Position numbers and translations under genes: made by a program. The notes beneath the pieces are model-generated. The model was not told the DNA's origin. It searched no databases and saw only the letters and a program-made list of their open reading frames with translations. DNA of 64,000 nt from Hemileia vastatrix (lineage: Eukaryota > Basidiomycota > Pucciniomycetes > Pucciniales > Zaghouaniaceae), in contig JASXTE010000005.1 of NCBI GenBank assembly GCA_030280995.1, positions 24,779,001-24,843,000 of the forward strand, written 5' to 3'. Below are positions 1 through 11,029 of this stretch, piece by piece (positions within the stretch are counted from its first letter, which is position 1; each line of letters begins with the position of its first letter).

Positions 1-2
1 TA

Positions 3-902
3 GTTTCTGACAGAGATCCTAAATTTACTTCTGAGTTCTGGACGTCACTTATGGATGTTTCAGGGTGTCAATTAAAACTTTCTACAGCACACCATCCACA
101 AACTGATGGGCTAGCAGAAAGAATGATACAAACCTTAGAAGATATGATAAGAAGATACTGTGCTTTTGGTCTTAATTTTAAAGACAATGACAAATTCACG
201 CATGATTGGGTAACCCTTATCCCAGGTTTAGAATTTGCATATAATAGTACAGTACATTCTGTCACTGGCAAAAAGCCATTTGAGTTATGTTTGGGTTATG
301 TACCTAATACCCCTGCTAAAACTCTTAATAAGTTACCTAGATTGGATATTCATCCAGGTACTAAATCTTTTCTTCAGATGCAGGAATTATGCAGAAAACA
401 TGCTCAAGAATGTATAAATAAGGCTTTTGAGTATGAAAAGAAAAGATGGGATAAAGCCCATAAAGAACAAATGTTCAAAGAGGGTGATGAAGTCCTTATT
501 TCAACGCTACATTTCAATTTAAATGGTAATGTTAAATTGAAGGATCCATTCATTGGACCATTTGTAGTTAAAAAGATGGTTGGTAATAATGCTGTTGAGG
601 TTATTCTATATGCACCTTATGATAGAAAACATCCAGTATTTCCTATTTCTCTTATAAAACCATACCATTCTAATGATACTGCTCTCTTTCCAAGAAGATC
701 AGGAAAGCATAAACAGCAACCTGAAGAAATAGTGGAAAAAGCAGAAATTGAAAAGATACTTAAAAAGAGACACCTTACTAAAGAAAAGGGAGTTGAGTAT
801 CTATTAAGATTTAAAAATAAATCAAGTGAATATGACCAGTGGATTCCAGAAAATGAAATCTCTGATCTTAAAAATCTCTTGAAAAAATTTAAATCTAAAT
901 AA
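3..902 (+). CDS. Ty3/gypsy chromovirus integrase C-terminal part with chromodomain (partial, off left edge)
   Basis: The reading frame is open from base 3 to the TAA at 900-902, so the protein enters from the left. The start of the visible part has a VSDRDPKF motif, which supplies the second catalytic Asp of the DDE integrase. It is followed by HPQTDGLAERMIQTLE, which supplies the catalytic Glu. After the basic integrase C-terminal domain comes a chromodomain at about 745-895, with key residues EKILKKR, YLLRFK and WIPENE, typical of chromoviruses that target chromatin when integrating. The polypurine tract and 3' LTR follow within 120 bp, so this is the 3' end of a pol gene. No stop or frameshift is visible, so this part could be functional. 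The Met at 51 is internal, not the start. Confidence 0.93.
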   Translation, partial: VSDRDPKFTSEFWTSLMDVSGCQLKLSTAHHPQTDGLAERMIQTLEDMIRRYCAFGLNFKDNDKFTHDWVTLIPGLEFAYNSTVHSVTGKKPFELCLGYVPNTPAKTLNKLPRLDIHPGTKSFLQMQELCRKHAQECINKAFEYEKKRWDKAHKEQMFKEGDEVLISTLHFNLNGNVKLKDPFIGPFVVKKMVGNNAVEVILYAPYDRKHPVFPISLIKPYHSNDTALFPRRSGKHKQQPEEIVEKAEIEKILKKRHLTKEKGVEYLLRFKNKSSEYDQWIPENEISDLKNLLKKFKSK

Positions 903-1008
903 TACTGTTCATTCAGTATATGTATTATAAAAATTATTTTTTTTATTTTATTATTTCATTCCTTAAGATTAATTAAAATGTCTTAACATTTTTTTTATTG
1001 TTTTTTTT

Positions 1009-1020
1009 GGGGTAAGGGAG
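1009..1020 (+). other. Polypurine tract of the left gypsy element
   Basis: GGGGTAAGGGAG lies directly against the first base of the LTR. This is the expected place for the plus-strand primer of reverse transcription and fixes the LTR start at 1021. Confidence 0.8.
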
Positions 1021-2196
1021 TGTCAGCCTAAATATCCTTAGGACTGAGTATCTCTTATGCTTAAAATAAGATAACCTTAACTAGATTAAGCTTATATCTT
1101 AAAAATAAGGTTAAAATAATAATATATATTATTTTATTATATATATATATAATTATTATTCTATTATATAATTTATAATAGTTTAAATAGCTTATCCATG
1201 GCCTAATAATACTTATTAAGGTGTTAATGGAGTCATTATATACTTATCTTAAGTGATATGAAGTAATTATTGACATACATAAGCTTATATGTATACATAA
1301 ATCTCATATTCAGTGAAATATGCAGTATATTATGTATATTTAGGTATATAAGTGGGTTTTAGCCCCTTAATAGCCTATAACCTTTGTTTTTCTGCTTATT
1401 TTAGGTCATATGGACGAAATCAGTGGACTCACAACGCCTACAGAAGCATAGACACCTATATCAGGGGCATACACCCAGTTTGGACAACTAAAATTACTTC
1501 CTTGGATGGTTATTCACGGATTTATGGGTTGGAAAGATGTTTTTGGGTTAATATGGATGCTTGGGGATGTTATTGGGGGCTTGGACATTTTATTTGTTTC
1601 TTTATATGCTTTTAGTTTCATTAAATCTCTTTTTGATCATTTATTTTACCTGTTTCTTTATGGTATCCGCTTTTATCTGGGTTTTCTATTTATGGTATGA
1701 CTCTGTGTTATTATTAATAGTGATGGAGGGTCCTTATTGGAGGTCTGGGTGTTGAAACTTCTTGAAGTGGACGCCATGGGGAGGTGATGGGCCCTCACAG
1801 TGCTGTAATTGCCGGGGATATCAGTGACATCATCTGGATTGAAGGTCTGTGCACTCCAGTGGATTTAGGTATAAGTAAGAAGGGATTTTGACGGTTTATT
1901 ATCATCATTCAATTACTACACTTCAAACAAACACTACAATACAATTATTAGTATTCAGAAATATATTATAAAGCCCTTATAAATTGATATTATCTTTATA
2001 ATAGCTATAACTATATTTTATTCTTCTATTTTCCACCACTAGCACGCATTTAAATCCAAGTATTGTGAGTTTTATTTGAGTATAACTATTCTATTAGTCT
2101 TCCCCTGAGGTTTAATCACTAAATCATTTATTAATAAGTAGTAGGACCATAAAATAACACTATTATATCATACTTATATACTAGACTATACTGACA
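1021..2196 (+). repeat. 3' LTR of gypsy family G (copy 1)
   Basis: This segment begins TGTCAGCCTAAATA and ends ATACTGACA, so it has the TG...CA ends plus extended inverted termini TGTCAG/CTGACA. It is about 1.18 kb long and closely matches 60492-61667 over its whole length, with scattered substitutions. It follows the integrase gene and polypurine tract, so it is the 3' LTR of the element leaving the left edge. Open frames inside it, such as 1352-1615, recur in the other copy only because the LTR recurs. The 5 bp after it (GATTA) would be its target duplication, but the partner is outside the window. Confidence 0.93.
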
Positions 2197-2235
2197 GATT
2201 AGGTCTTGGTATATTATAGGTTTTTGGAGAGATAG

Positions 2236-2406
2236 TGGGGAAGAATGTTTGATGATTGGTGGAATGGACCATACAGAGTGAGAGATCAAGTATCTGGTGT
2301 TTTTTATGTTTTAGAAGAGCTGGATGAAGTGGAATTAAAAAAGAGGCTAGTTTCTGGCCAGGTCCAGCTGTTTTATCCTAGGGGAACTAGGTGTTCAAAT
2401 TTCTGA
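2236..2406 (+). pseudogene. Integrase C-terminal tail of a different gypsy family (fragment)
   Basis: The frame reads WNGPYRVRDQVSG, YVLEELD and LFYPRG before the TGA at 2404-2406. This is the usual end of a Ty3/gypsy integrase, where the strand-transfer domain is followed by a short LEELDG-type tail. It starts about 40 bp after the LTR at 1021-2196, so the left element probably inserted into, or recombined with, this older copy. The part upstream of the LTR is outside the window. Confidence 0.7.
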
Positions 2407-3289
2407 CTCCAAAATGAGGATAAACTACCTACTATCATTTACAATGTAAAACTTAAAAATTAGGGTAAACTATTAATTAAAGTAACAAAAATTTCCTGAG
2501 AAATGAGGATAAAATACTTTACTATGGCTTAAAGAAGATTTACTCTGCAAAAGAGTATAAATTAAAAACTATAATTTAAATTAAAATCATTAAAATTTTG
2601 AATTTTGAAAGATTTTATGGAGAAAAATTATGTTAAAGTTAAATTATTTTTGTAGAAGTGTTCACTGGGAAACCTTCTAAATTTAAATATTGGCAATTTT
2701 GGGGGTAATTGATGGGCTAGCTGCTCTATAAAAAATTACCCCACCATGTTTGTTACTTATGTTTTCCTGTTTCTAGTTTAATTCTGGCTTTGTTTTTATT
2801 ATATAGTCAGTCCTCTAAGACTATAAACTGGATCAACACAACATCAACCAATTACACTAATTTGAAGTCATATTCAAGGATTTTTTTTATGTTTTATTTT
2901 TAATTTTTAGAATTTTAAGTTTGAATTTTTGTGTTAAAAATTTATTTTGTTTTCATTTTAAATTTTATTAAATTAACTTATTCAGGAGTAATGATCACTG
3001 GTGGTCTCAAATCATTTTTACACATTGGAGGGAGCCCACCCAGTGATGATTTCTACTTTTGTTTATTATGTTTTTTCAAAATTTCTCAAAAATTTGCTAT
3101 TTTTATTATCAATTTCTTTTTTGTGTATCCCACATCAAAATACACTTGGATTTGGATATGATATCAGGGGTAAAGCTCATCAAATGGATGGGGGAAATCT
3201 TTTAAAATAATGATATTTAATTTTAATTTATAAATTTACAACTATATATTTTCTATTTCAAATTTCTTTTACTTTACAAATTTAGTTTA
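2407..3289. other. AT-rich stretch without recognisable gene
   Basis: Likely the 3' non-coding part and possibly a degenerate LTR of the element whose integrase tail ends at 2406. A TATA-like CTCTATAAAAAAT sits at about 2724. The short open frames at 2931-3210 have no family features. Confidence 0.4.
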
Positions 3290-3470
3290 TTTTTAATAAT
3301 AAATAATAATTAATAATAATAAAATAATAATAAAAAATAGTAAAAAAATAAAAAAATAAAAATAAAAATAAAAAATAGAAATAATAAATAAAAATATAAA
3401 ATATAAAATATAAAAAAAAACATAAAATAAAAAAATAAAATAAAAAAATAAAATAAAAAATAGTAGTATG
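3290..3470. repeat. A-rich low-complexity tract (AAAAT/AATAAT repeats)
   Basis: About 180 bp made almost only of A and T, with runs of AATAATAA, AAAAATAAAA and AAATATAAAA on the plus strand. Confidence 0.8.
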
Positions 3471-3472
3471 TT

Positions 3473-3784
3473 TTAGTATTTTTCATATTTTTTTTTTAGT
3501 TTATTTAAGATTTCTAGCAGGAGCCTGAAAAGAAAAGGAAGTTTTTCTTTTGATGAAGGCAGAACAGTAAAGGTTTGAGGAGAGGCTCTAGTGAATCTCT
3601 TTATTTCTTCAAATTGATGAGAATGTTTATGGTTAAGCAAAGTGGCCATTTTTAAGTTATATTTTAAAACATTCTTTCTTGAAAACACTTGTGCATGATC
3701 ATTTGGCAGATAATCTTTGTAATGGGAAAATTTAAGATTGAAGATAGAATATAGTTGATGAGCAACCATATTACATTTAACCAT
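3473..3784 (-). CDS. Unrecognised 103-codon open frame
   Basis: It has a real ATG at 3784 and no stop until 3473. The N-terminal half has ordinary protein composition (His, Tyr, Lys, Phe, Asp). The C-terminal end runs into A-rich sequence as a lysine-rich tail, so the natural end of the protein is probably missing. It lies beside coding-like sequence (3950-4150) that belongs to a dispersed repeat, so it may be a remnant of a mobile element. I do not recognise the family. Confidence 0.25.
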   Translation of the reverse strand: MVKCNMVAHQLYSIFNLKFSHYKDYLPNDHAQVFSRKNVLKYNLKMATLLNHKHSHQFEEIKRFTRASPQTFTVLPSSKEKLPFLFRLLLEILNKLKKKYEKY

Positions 3785-3949
3785 AGCTGAAGTGGGTTCT
3801 GGATCATAAATATAACAAGCAGATGGAGAATAATGGGATCCAGAGTAATTTAGATCAGTTCATCAATAAAAGTCAAGAAATAAAATTAAAAGAAGAATGA
3901 AAATTTTAAATTACTTACTAGAGTCAACTTTGTCAAGTTCTAAAAAGGA

Positions 3950-4150
3950 TGAACAGGAGTTTTTATGTTGTGATAAGAGGGAGGTTTAAAAAAGTTTAGG
4001 AATTCAGAAAGTTGGGTAGGAATAGGTGGACCTTTGAAAATGTAGAAAAAATCTTTCAGTTGCCTTGCTGTAAGCAGAATCTAAGGGAGTTGGATAAACC
4101 TAAGAAAACTCTGTCCCTTTGAGTAAATAAAGAGTTTAAATTTAAATAAG
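3950..4150 (+). pseudogene. Decayed coding remnant shared, inverted, with 10690-10960
   Basis: The plus-strand translation includes RIxGSWINLRKLCPFE interrupted by stops. The minus strand at 10690-10960 gives the matching RIYGSWINQRKTCPFK in an open frame. Both copies are followed, at similar order, by a copy of the ~0.6-kb dispersed repeat (4546-5152 and 9056-9657). They are therefore two copies of one mobile element in opposite orientation. The protein family is not recognised. Confidence 0.45.
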
Positions 4151-4545
4151 ATATAACCTATAATTTTTATGAAATGAGAAATAAACTATATTTTATTAAC
4201 AGTGTTGATATTTAGAATCAGTGTTTCTAATAATGAGGGTGAGAAACATAACAGTGAAGCTGTATTCAGAAAATTTATTTAAATGATTGAATAATATATT
4301 TTTATGAAGATTTTATATTTATAAAATTTAGTTCTTATATTTAGATCCCTGGAGATGAGGCCTTTAAAATGGTTCCCTATAGGATATTATCTATTTTAAT
4401 GAGTAAAACTAATGAAATGTTTTGTAAAAGAGTTTTATTTATAAGGGTATTACTATTTTATAATTTTTTATGTAAAATAATAATGATTGTTATTAATATG
4501 TGTTGTTGTGGTTGATGATTAAGTTTTTCTCTGTTTGATTTATAT

Positions 4546-5152
4546 TTTCTAATTTTAATTTGACAGGATTTATATGGATAGTATTTTTAGTATTTTATGT
4601 GCCCTATTCTCCCTTACCAGAGCATCCCAGTGCTTGTCCAGAGATCATCAGAGTTTTTACGGAGCTCATACAGACATCCAGACTCAATTAGAACCTTAAA
4701 ATACTAATAAAAAATCTAGAGAAAATATGTATGATATAGCTACTTCTCTTTTATAATAAATTCCACTTTCTTTAGTCTGAACAGCCCTAATAACCTAATA
4801 AAGAATTATCAAAGTTAAGTAAGTTATAAAAAATCAAAAAAACCAAAAATACTATATAAAATTATTAAAAATAGTAGAAAAATAGAAAATATTCCGTAAA
4901 AATTCCCAAAGGTTCTTGTGACCCCTATAATTTATTTCTGTGCACTTTTAAACCTATACTTGCATTTCTTGGCTGTTTAATTAATTTTTAAATTTTGAGC
5001 TGTAAAATAACCCCCTTTTACACACTTTTATATACTCATTTTCTTAAATATAACCATTTTAAAACTAGATTAGATTTTCCAATCTCAATTATAATCTCCA
5101 AAGATCCTTTAATAACAAACTTTTGTACTATACTAAACTTTAGACTGCCACA
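4546..5152 (-). repeat. Dispersed ~0.6-kb repeat Y, copy 1
   Basis: On the minus strand it starts TGTGGCAGTCTAAAGTTTAG and contains GGTTCTAATTGAGTC. It matches 9056-9657 and 58279-58893 (both plus) along its length. A TATA-like element near its far end (ATATAAA) and TG start suggest it may be an LTR. No paired copy or target duplication fixes the ends. Confidence 0.7.
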
Positions 5153-7211
5153 ACGATTGGGATTTTTCTTTTCTTGCAGCTTAAAACAGAAGTACTAGGA
5201 GATCTGGGTCTCATTAAAGGAGAAAAATAAGAATCATGATGGGGGCTGCTAATTTAGGTTGTAGAGGAATAGGCTCTGTTATAGGAGGTGGAGAGAAATT
5301 AGAAGGAGTAGGAGAAACATCCAGAAGTGATTCAGGAGGATATAAAATTGCTTTTGGAGCAGTAGGAGCTCTAGGGATGACAGAATGGAGTTTTTATTGG
5401 AGAGATGGAGCAGCATGAAGAAAAGATGGAGGGGGCCTAGATACTCTGAGTCAGAAGGAATATATAAAAAGGCTGATAGTTTGAAAGGAGTAGGAATTTT
5501 AGAGGTGGAAGATTTTGGATATGGAGTAGAAGGTCTGAAATGTGAGGCAAAGCTGGTGCTAGAAAGAGGGAGTGAGCCATATTTTAGGCCAGAGAAATTC
5601 CATTTATTTCAAAGCCAGTAAGAACAGGCCCTGTTTTAGGTGAGTCTTTTTTGGTTATAAGTGTAGATGCACTCTTTATGGATAAAGAAGCAGTAATAAA
5701 AGGCTTGTTTTCTAGAGGAAGTGAAATTGAAAGGAGTAATCTTGAAAAGTTGATAATTAGGATGGAAAGATAACTTGGATAGGAAAATAGAGGATGTGGG
5801 AAAACAATAGTGGCAAAAATGGGCTCAAAAACATCAGTAGGAAGTTTTATTCAAAGGAATTTTGGGTCCAAGATGACCTAAAACAGGAATAAACTAAAGG
5901 CTTGGTTACAACATGACCATAAACTGAAAATAAACAGTAAAAAATATGTCAAGAATTGGTTCCCCATGACCTTAAACTAGAAAATTTCTTTCTCTTTTAC
6001 CCACCAAGACTATAAACTGGAAACCAATTAAAATTTTGGTTTTTCAAGGATATTAAGAGTAAAATTCAATTTAGTTGGATATTTAATTAAATAAATTTAA
6101 TTTATCACTGCTTCATCAGTACTCAAACTGGTACTCACTCATTTGGAAAACAAAGTCATAAATGAAAATGATGCAACTAAATTTGGGGAAGGAAGATGTC
6201 ATTAAATAGATTTATTTTAGGATTTAAGAAGATGGGGATGTTAAATGCTATTAATGGAGATTATTAAAAAAGTTTAAAATTTTTGTGCCATGAAATTCTG
6301 GTAAAATTATGAATTCTGATAAAATTAAGGAGTAATTTAAAGGTTTGGGAATTTATTTGAATGCTGTGATGCTGAATCATATAAGATGGATAAAATTTGG
6401 ATTTACTGGGTCTCTTTGGTAGACTATTTTAGGTGAAGCTTGGATTACCTTACGGAGAGAATGGAATCAGAGTATTTGGCTCAGGGTAAAGCCCAATTGG
6501 AATGGAATCAAAAGTTTTGGGCTCACTAAGGAGGCCCGCTCTCTCATGCTGTGAAAAAGATAGAGACTAAAAGAGAAGAGTCTGAATAAATTTAAGCCTT
6601 GCTCTCAGTAGTGGAATCATTACAAGGAAAATTCAGTTTATTAAAAGTTTATTTAAATATGATGATTAGAAAGACAATTAAAAAGGTTAAATCAACCAGA
6701 CAATAACATTTATCAGCACAAAAATAAGTATATTATCAAATTTTAAAAGAAGAGAAGAAAATAAAAATAAAAAATATCTTTGAAATCTTTCAACATCATT
6801 ATAAAAGCTTTGAATCAACATTCTTCTCTTCAATTGATCTTCAGTATTATTAGCAGGGGTTTCCTGAAAATAAGTTATAAATTTACACTTCATATCATCA
6901 CAAAAATCAAGAAAGGGATATCTATGAAACTTAGGATACTGATTAATGTAATAATTCTCCACATGGAAAATGTCAACTGTATTGGTGATTTCAATAGCTT
7001 AGGAGTTGAGAGATAGTAGTTGGATTTGGAATTAGTAGGAGGATTGTTAAAATTTAAGTAAAGGACTAAATTTTAAAGCCAGGAAATAATGTTTCAGAAA
7101 AGCCAAAGGGTGATACTGGAAAATTAGGATTGGGATCTTGAGATAGTGGAGGAAGCTCAGGATTAGAATATTTAGAAGAAAAAGCTGTTTTGGCCTTTTT
7201 GTTTCTAAAAT
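5153..7211 (-). pseudogene. Degenerate coding-like region, unidentified
   Basis: No continuous gene survives, but several minus-strand pieces have protein-like composition. A Pro/Ser/Thr-rich stretch lies at about 5600-5230, a 91-codon frame with Phe/Tyr/Asn-rich sequence at 6962-6687, and a Ser/Pro-rich piece (SNPELPPLSQDPNPNFPVS) at about 7200-7070. The LTR at 7212-8705 interrupts the last piece. The pattern recalls a retrotransposon gag, but no zinc knuckle or conserved gag core is visible. At 5860-6020 there are a few degenerate copies of a ~55-bp motif (GACC/GACTATAAACTG). Confidence 0.3.
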
Positions 7212-8705
7212 TGTCAGGCTGAGGTTAAGTACAAAGACATGTAATAGCTTGAATGATCAGTTGTCTAAAAGATTTTAATGGTCCTATATGAATACTTTAT
7301 TACAAATACAATAAGTATTAAAATATAACTCAATATAAGGGTCTCAGTAATTCTAATCTCACTAATTATATATGGCTTATAATCTTCATAGTTGGTAGAA
7401 AAATAGATTTAATAAATTCAGATACTATTCAAAGACTTTATAAGTACTATTGATATGTATTTTAATTGTATTGGTTATATGTTTAAATTTTTAATGATAA
7501 AGAATGAAGAAAATAAGACCAAAAACCTTCTCCTTTTATACACAATTACTTCCCCAATGACCCCTATGATTTACCAGCTCAATAAACAGTTAGTGACTCC
7601 TCATTCTAGCCAATAGACATACTCAGCACCAAAAAGAGTGACTAGTAACATAATTAGAGTGATATAACCCCCCAAAATCCTGTAGTAATAGGGATAATCC
7701 ATCAAAAATAAAGAATAAGCAAAAAAGAGAGTATATGCCTACAATACATTAATATAAAAGGCCAAAAAGGGATAATTAAGACTTATTAATACTTAATAAT
7801 AAGGGGGATTAAATGTAGAAATTTTGGGGCTAATAATGACATTTTACTATGTGAAACCCCCCTTAAAAATAACCAAAATTGACTGAGAAACCACCAAAAA
7901 ACCCAAAAAAGGCATGAGATGTGAAGTAACTACATGCAGTCCTTCGCAGGCGCTTTAATGGGTAAATCCTTGACTAATTTAGGCAAATTTAAGTTTGGTA
8001 GTTAATTAAAGCACCAAGATTGAGGTTATTAATGAAATTAGTGCATATAAAGAGGGTCAATGCATCTATAATTAAGCTAGGACACTAAATAAGTGCCTGT
8101 CGCCTATTTTAGTGTGTTTCCCCACAGTGGGCGTACAATGTGGGGTAATTATAGTGTGAAAAATCCAACTTTTCCAAAAATGAAGCTATTCACATGGGAA
8201 AAATGCAGGCAGTATGTGGCCAGTACATAGAAGCCATTTCTGGCATAAAAAACACCAAATTTGAAAAGTGTTATTCTTATGCATTTGAGTAGCCAAATTA
8301 ATAGTCCTTATTAAGAAAAATTGATCTGTCAAAGCGTATTTTTAATATTATTAAATTAATAGCGCATATAATCAACTTTTAAGTGATTTAAAATGCATTT
8401 CTTGTTTTTTGCATAAAACAATGAAAATAACAGCTTTAAGTGTACTTAAAATTTATGTAGCCTTATATTTAAGAATCTTAAGATTAACCTAAAAAATTCC
8501 AGCTTATTATTAAGTAAATAAGACTTATAAAAGGTGGATATATGCGTGTTTATAAGGTGTTATAATGGCATATTTTGTATATTTTCATAATTTTACTTAT
8601 GTATACTTTTTGTGTACTCTAATTTATTGCTCCCATGTATAGTCCATGTGTTTAAAATTACTTATAAGTACTTTTTACTAAGTCCTGGGAATATCCAGGC
8701 TGACA
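7212..8705 (+). repeat. LTR of family L (copy 1), probably solo
   Basis: It starts TGTCAGGCT and ends AGGCTGACA, giving perfect inverted ends of 9 bp. It is about 1.49 kb and matches 58907-60410 along its length. No polypurine tract precedes it and no primer site is evident after it, which suggests a solo LTR. The flanking pentamers AAAAT and GGAAT differ by two G/A changes and could be a decayed target duplication. Confidence 0.75.
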
Positions 8706-9055
8706 GGAATTATGAAAATAATCTTTTTAGGAATTGTGGGATTAGAAAAGGCAGCTGGTACAGTATAGAAATTAGTTCTGGAAGGAATAATTGGATAACT
8801 ACACTTGATTTTGTTAAGCCTGAAAAGATCACAGGCATTTATTCAACAAAGACTAGAAATAGAAGTCTGACAAGGTACCTGTTATTTGGTGCAAGGTTCA
8901 CATGTGACAGCAAGTGATATTGATTGTAAAATGAGAGAAAGTGTTTCAAGAGTAGTTGAAGTAGTTTGTTGAAGAGGATTAAGAGAGGATGAATTTCTGT
9001 TTGATTAATTATGCAAATCTAAAGAATGGGGACATTCTTAATTGGAGGGAGTTTG
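8706..9055 (-). other. Probable continuation of the split coding-like region, no gene called
   Basis: On the minus strand the last 230 bp before the LTR read as protein-like pieces with stops (TNFYTVPAAFSNPTIPKK). They may join the pieces left of the LTR. A plus-strand frame at 8612-8917 starts inside the LTR and is not credible. Confidence 0.25.
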
Positions 9056-9657
9056 GGCCAGTCTAAAGTTTAGTATAGCTCTAAGGTATATTAAAAGAAG
9101 TTTTATTTGAGTTGTTTATTTAGATTTGAAAATGAAATATGACTTTTATAATGGTTTATATTTGAGAGAATAAATATTTAAAAAGGTTAAAAGGGTAATC
9201 TTATTAGGAAAGATTAAAAAATTGATTAATGCGCAGAAAATGAAAGAATAGGTCTAAAAGTGTTTTTAAATTAAATTCTGGAGTCTCAAAAACCTTTGGG
9301 AATATTTGGCAAATTTTCACTATTTTTATTCTATTTAAAATAGTTTTTGATTATTTTTGATTTTTCACAATTAATTAACCTTGATAATTCTTTACTATAT
9401 GAATAGGGCAACACAGACAAAAAAATCAGATGGGATTATAAAGGAGAATTAGCTCTATCATCTATAACTTTTATAGATTTTTTATTTGTATTTTAGGGTT
9501 CTAATTGAGTCCGGAAGTCTGTAAAAGCTCCAGAATTCTCCAAGAAAGATCTTTAAAAACTCCAGCAATCTCCTGAAAAGCTCCCAGATGCTCTGGCTTG
9601 AAAAGAGGAGGCATGTGACATATTATGCATATAGAGCCTGCAGACTTAAAATTAGAG
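9056..9657 (+). repeat. Dispersed repeat Y, copy 2
   Basis: It matches 58279-58893 in the same orientation and 4546-5152 inverted. The block GGTTCTAATTGAGTC at about 9498 is conserved in all three. It is flanked on the right by sequence colinear with that next to copy 1. Confidence 0.7.
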
Positions 9658-9973
9658 GAGGGGAAAAACATGAATCTTGCATCTTATTTATTAAAAATAA
9701 AATCATACATCCTAAAAATACATAAGGAATAATAACATTTAAAAATTTTTTTAACCTTATAATATAACACTTTACTTAACATATTATAAATTTCACTCAA
9801 ATACTTATTTAGATATATTTATTGGGTACCATTGTAAAGCTTTCATAATCAGAAAATTGAATTTAAAAACTGAATCTCTTAGAAATAAAATCTTAATAAA
9901 AACATATTATTTAATAATTTAAATAACTTTTCTGAACACAGATTTACTGTTGTATTTCTACTGAGGAGGAAAA
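9658..9973. other. AT-rich spacer of the Y-bearing element
   Basis: No gene. Parts (about 9880-9960) align with the inverted copy near 4230-4300, which shows the two mobile-element copies are colinear beyond repeat Y. Confidence 0.4.
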
Positions 9974-10375
9974 GCTGAATAAAAATAAATAATATCTTTA
10001 GTAATGATATAGAGAAGCAAAGAGAGCAGAGAGAACAGGGAACAATATGAGCAAGGTAGAAAAATAAGAGAAGAGAACAATGCCTGAATAAAAATAAATA
10101 ATATCTTTATTAATAATATAGAGAAGCAAAAAGAGTTGAGAGAACACACAGCAATATGAGCAAGGAGGGAAATAAAGAGAATCTGAAGACAAAAAATTAA
10201 ACTTAGTAAATGGTAGATTTGATTACTTTAGGCAATAGAAAGTATACATACAGAAAACTACCTGAATAAAAATAAATAATATCTTTAGTAATAGTATAGA
10301 GAATAAAAGAGAATGGAGAGAACACAGAAAATATGAGCAAGGAGGAAAAAGAAGAGAAGATGAAGGTAAATGATC
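9974..10375 (+). repeat. Three-copy tandem repeat, ~110 bp units
   Basis: Units begin at 9974, 10083 and 10262, each with CTGAATAAAAATAAATAATA, then a purine-rich stretch (AGAGAACA..AATATGAGCAAGG). The second and third units are separated by about 60 bp of extra sequence. Minus-strand open frames here are shadows of the repeat. Confidence 0.85.
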
Positions 10376-10689
10376 AAACTATGTAAATGGTGAGTTTGAT
10401 GTGGAAAGCAGGATGGAGAAACAATCTACTTATAGTCTAATCAGAGAGACAGTGTATGAGAATAAAGAATAATGAAATGAAATTAACAGTATTAATATGC
10501 AGTACATCATGCTCAAATTTAATAATGTTAGTCTGAACTGGAGATTAGCGTGCTAATTAATTAATAATGGAAGAATAAAAGAATGACTAAATAATGTATA
10601 GTTCTAACATTTCTTTCCCTCATTATAAAGAACACAAATTCTACATCTCAACACCTTTTTTAAAAAAGGTTTAATGGTAATTTTATATC
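10376..10689. other. AT-rich spacer, no gene seen
   Basis: No coding or repeat signal beyond weak colinearity with the inverted element copy at about 4150-4230. Confidence 0.4.
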
Positions 10690-10960
10690 AAGTGGAGGTT
10701 TTAGATTAGCTAATTGTGAGCTCTTTATTAACTTAAAGGGACAGGTTTTTCTTTGGTTTATCCAACTACCATAGATTCTTCTTACAGAGAGGAAACTGTA
10801 GGACTCTTTCTTAAATTTAACATAATGAAAATATAAACCATATCCTTTAATTTTAGCAGGTGAAGGATTAGGTTGTCCAGTATAAGGAATGATATAAGAG
10901 AAGATCCTAAAAGTTAGATAATTTGCATCATTTGAATCATTATTAATTGAGTTATGAAAT
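10690..10960 (-). pseudogene. Coding remnant of the Y-bearing element, open frame
   Basis: The minus strand reads openly for about 80 codons with PYTGQPNPSPAKIKGYG and RIYGSWINQRKTCPFK. The inverted copy at 3950-4150 keeps the same block with stops. The protein family is not recognised. No start codon is evident, so it is an internal piece. Confidence 0.4.
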
Positions 10961-11029
10961 TCTTAATGAGTAATTATAACATTCAATAATAATTTCTATT
11001 CATTGCTAATTTCTTCTTATTCAGTGTCA

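Noticed and set aside
1352..1755. Protein-coding frames conserved between 1352-1755 and 60972-61226.
   Set aside because: They lie inside LTR copies, the frames differ in start and end between the copies, and similarity is explained by the LTR being repeated.
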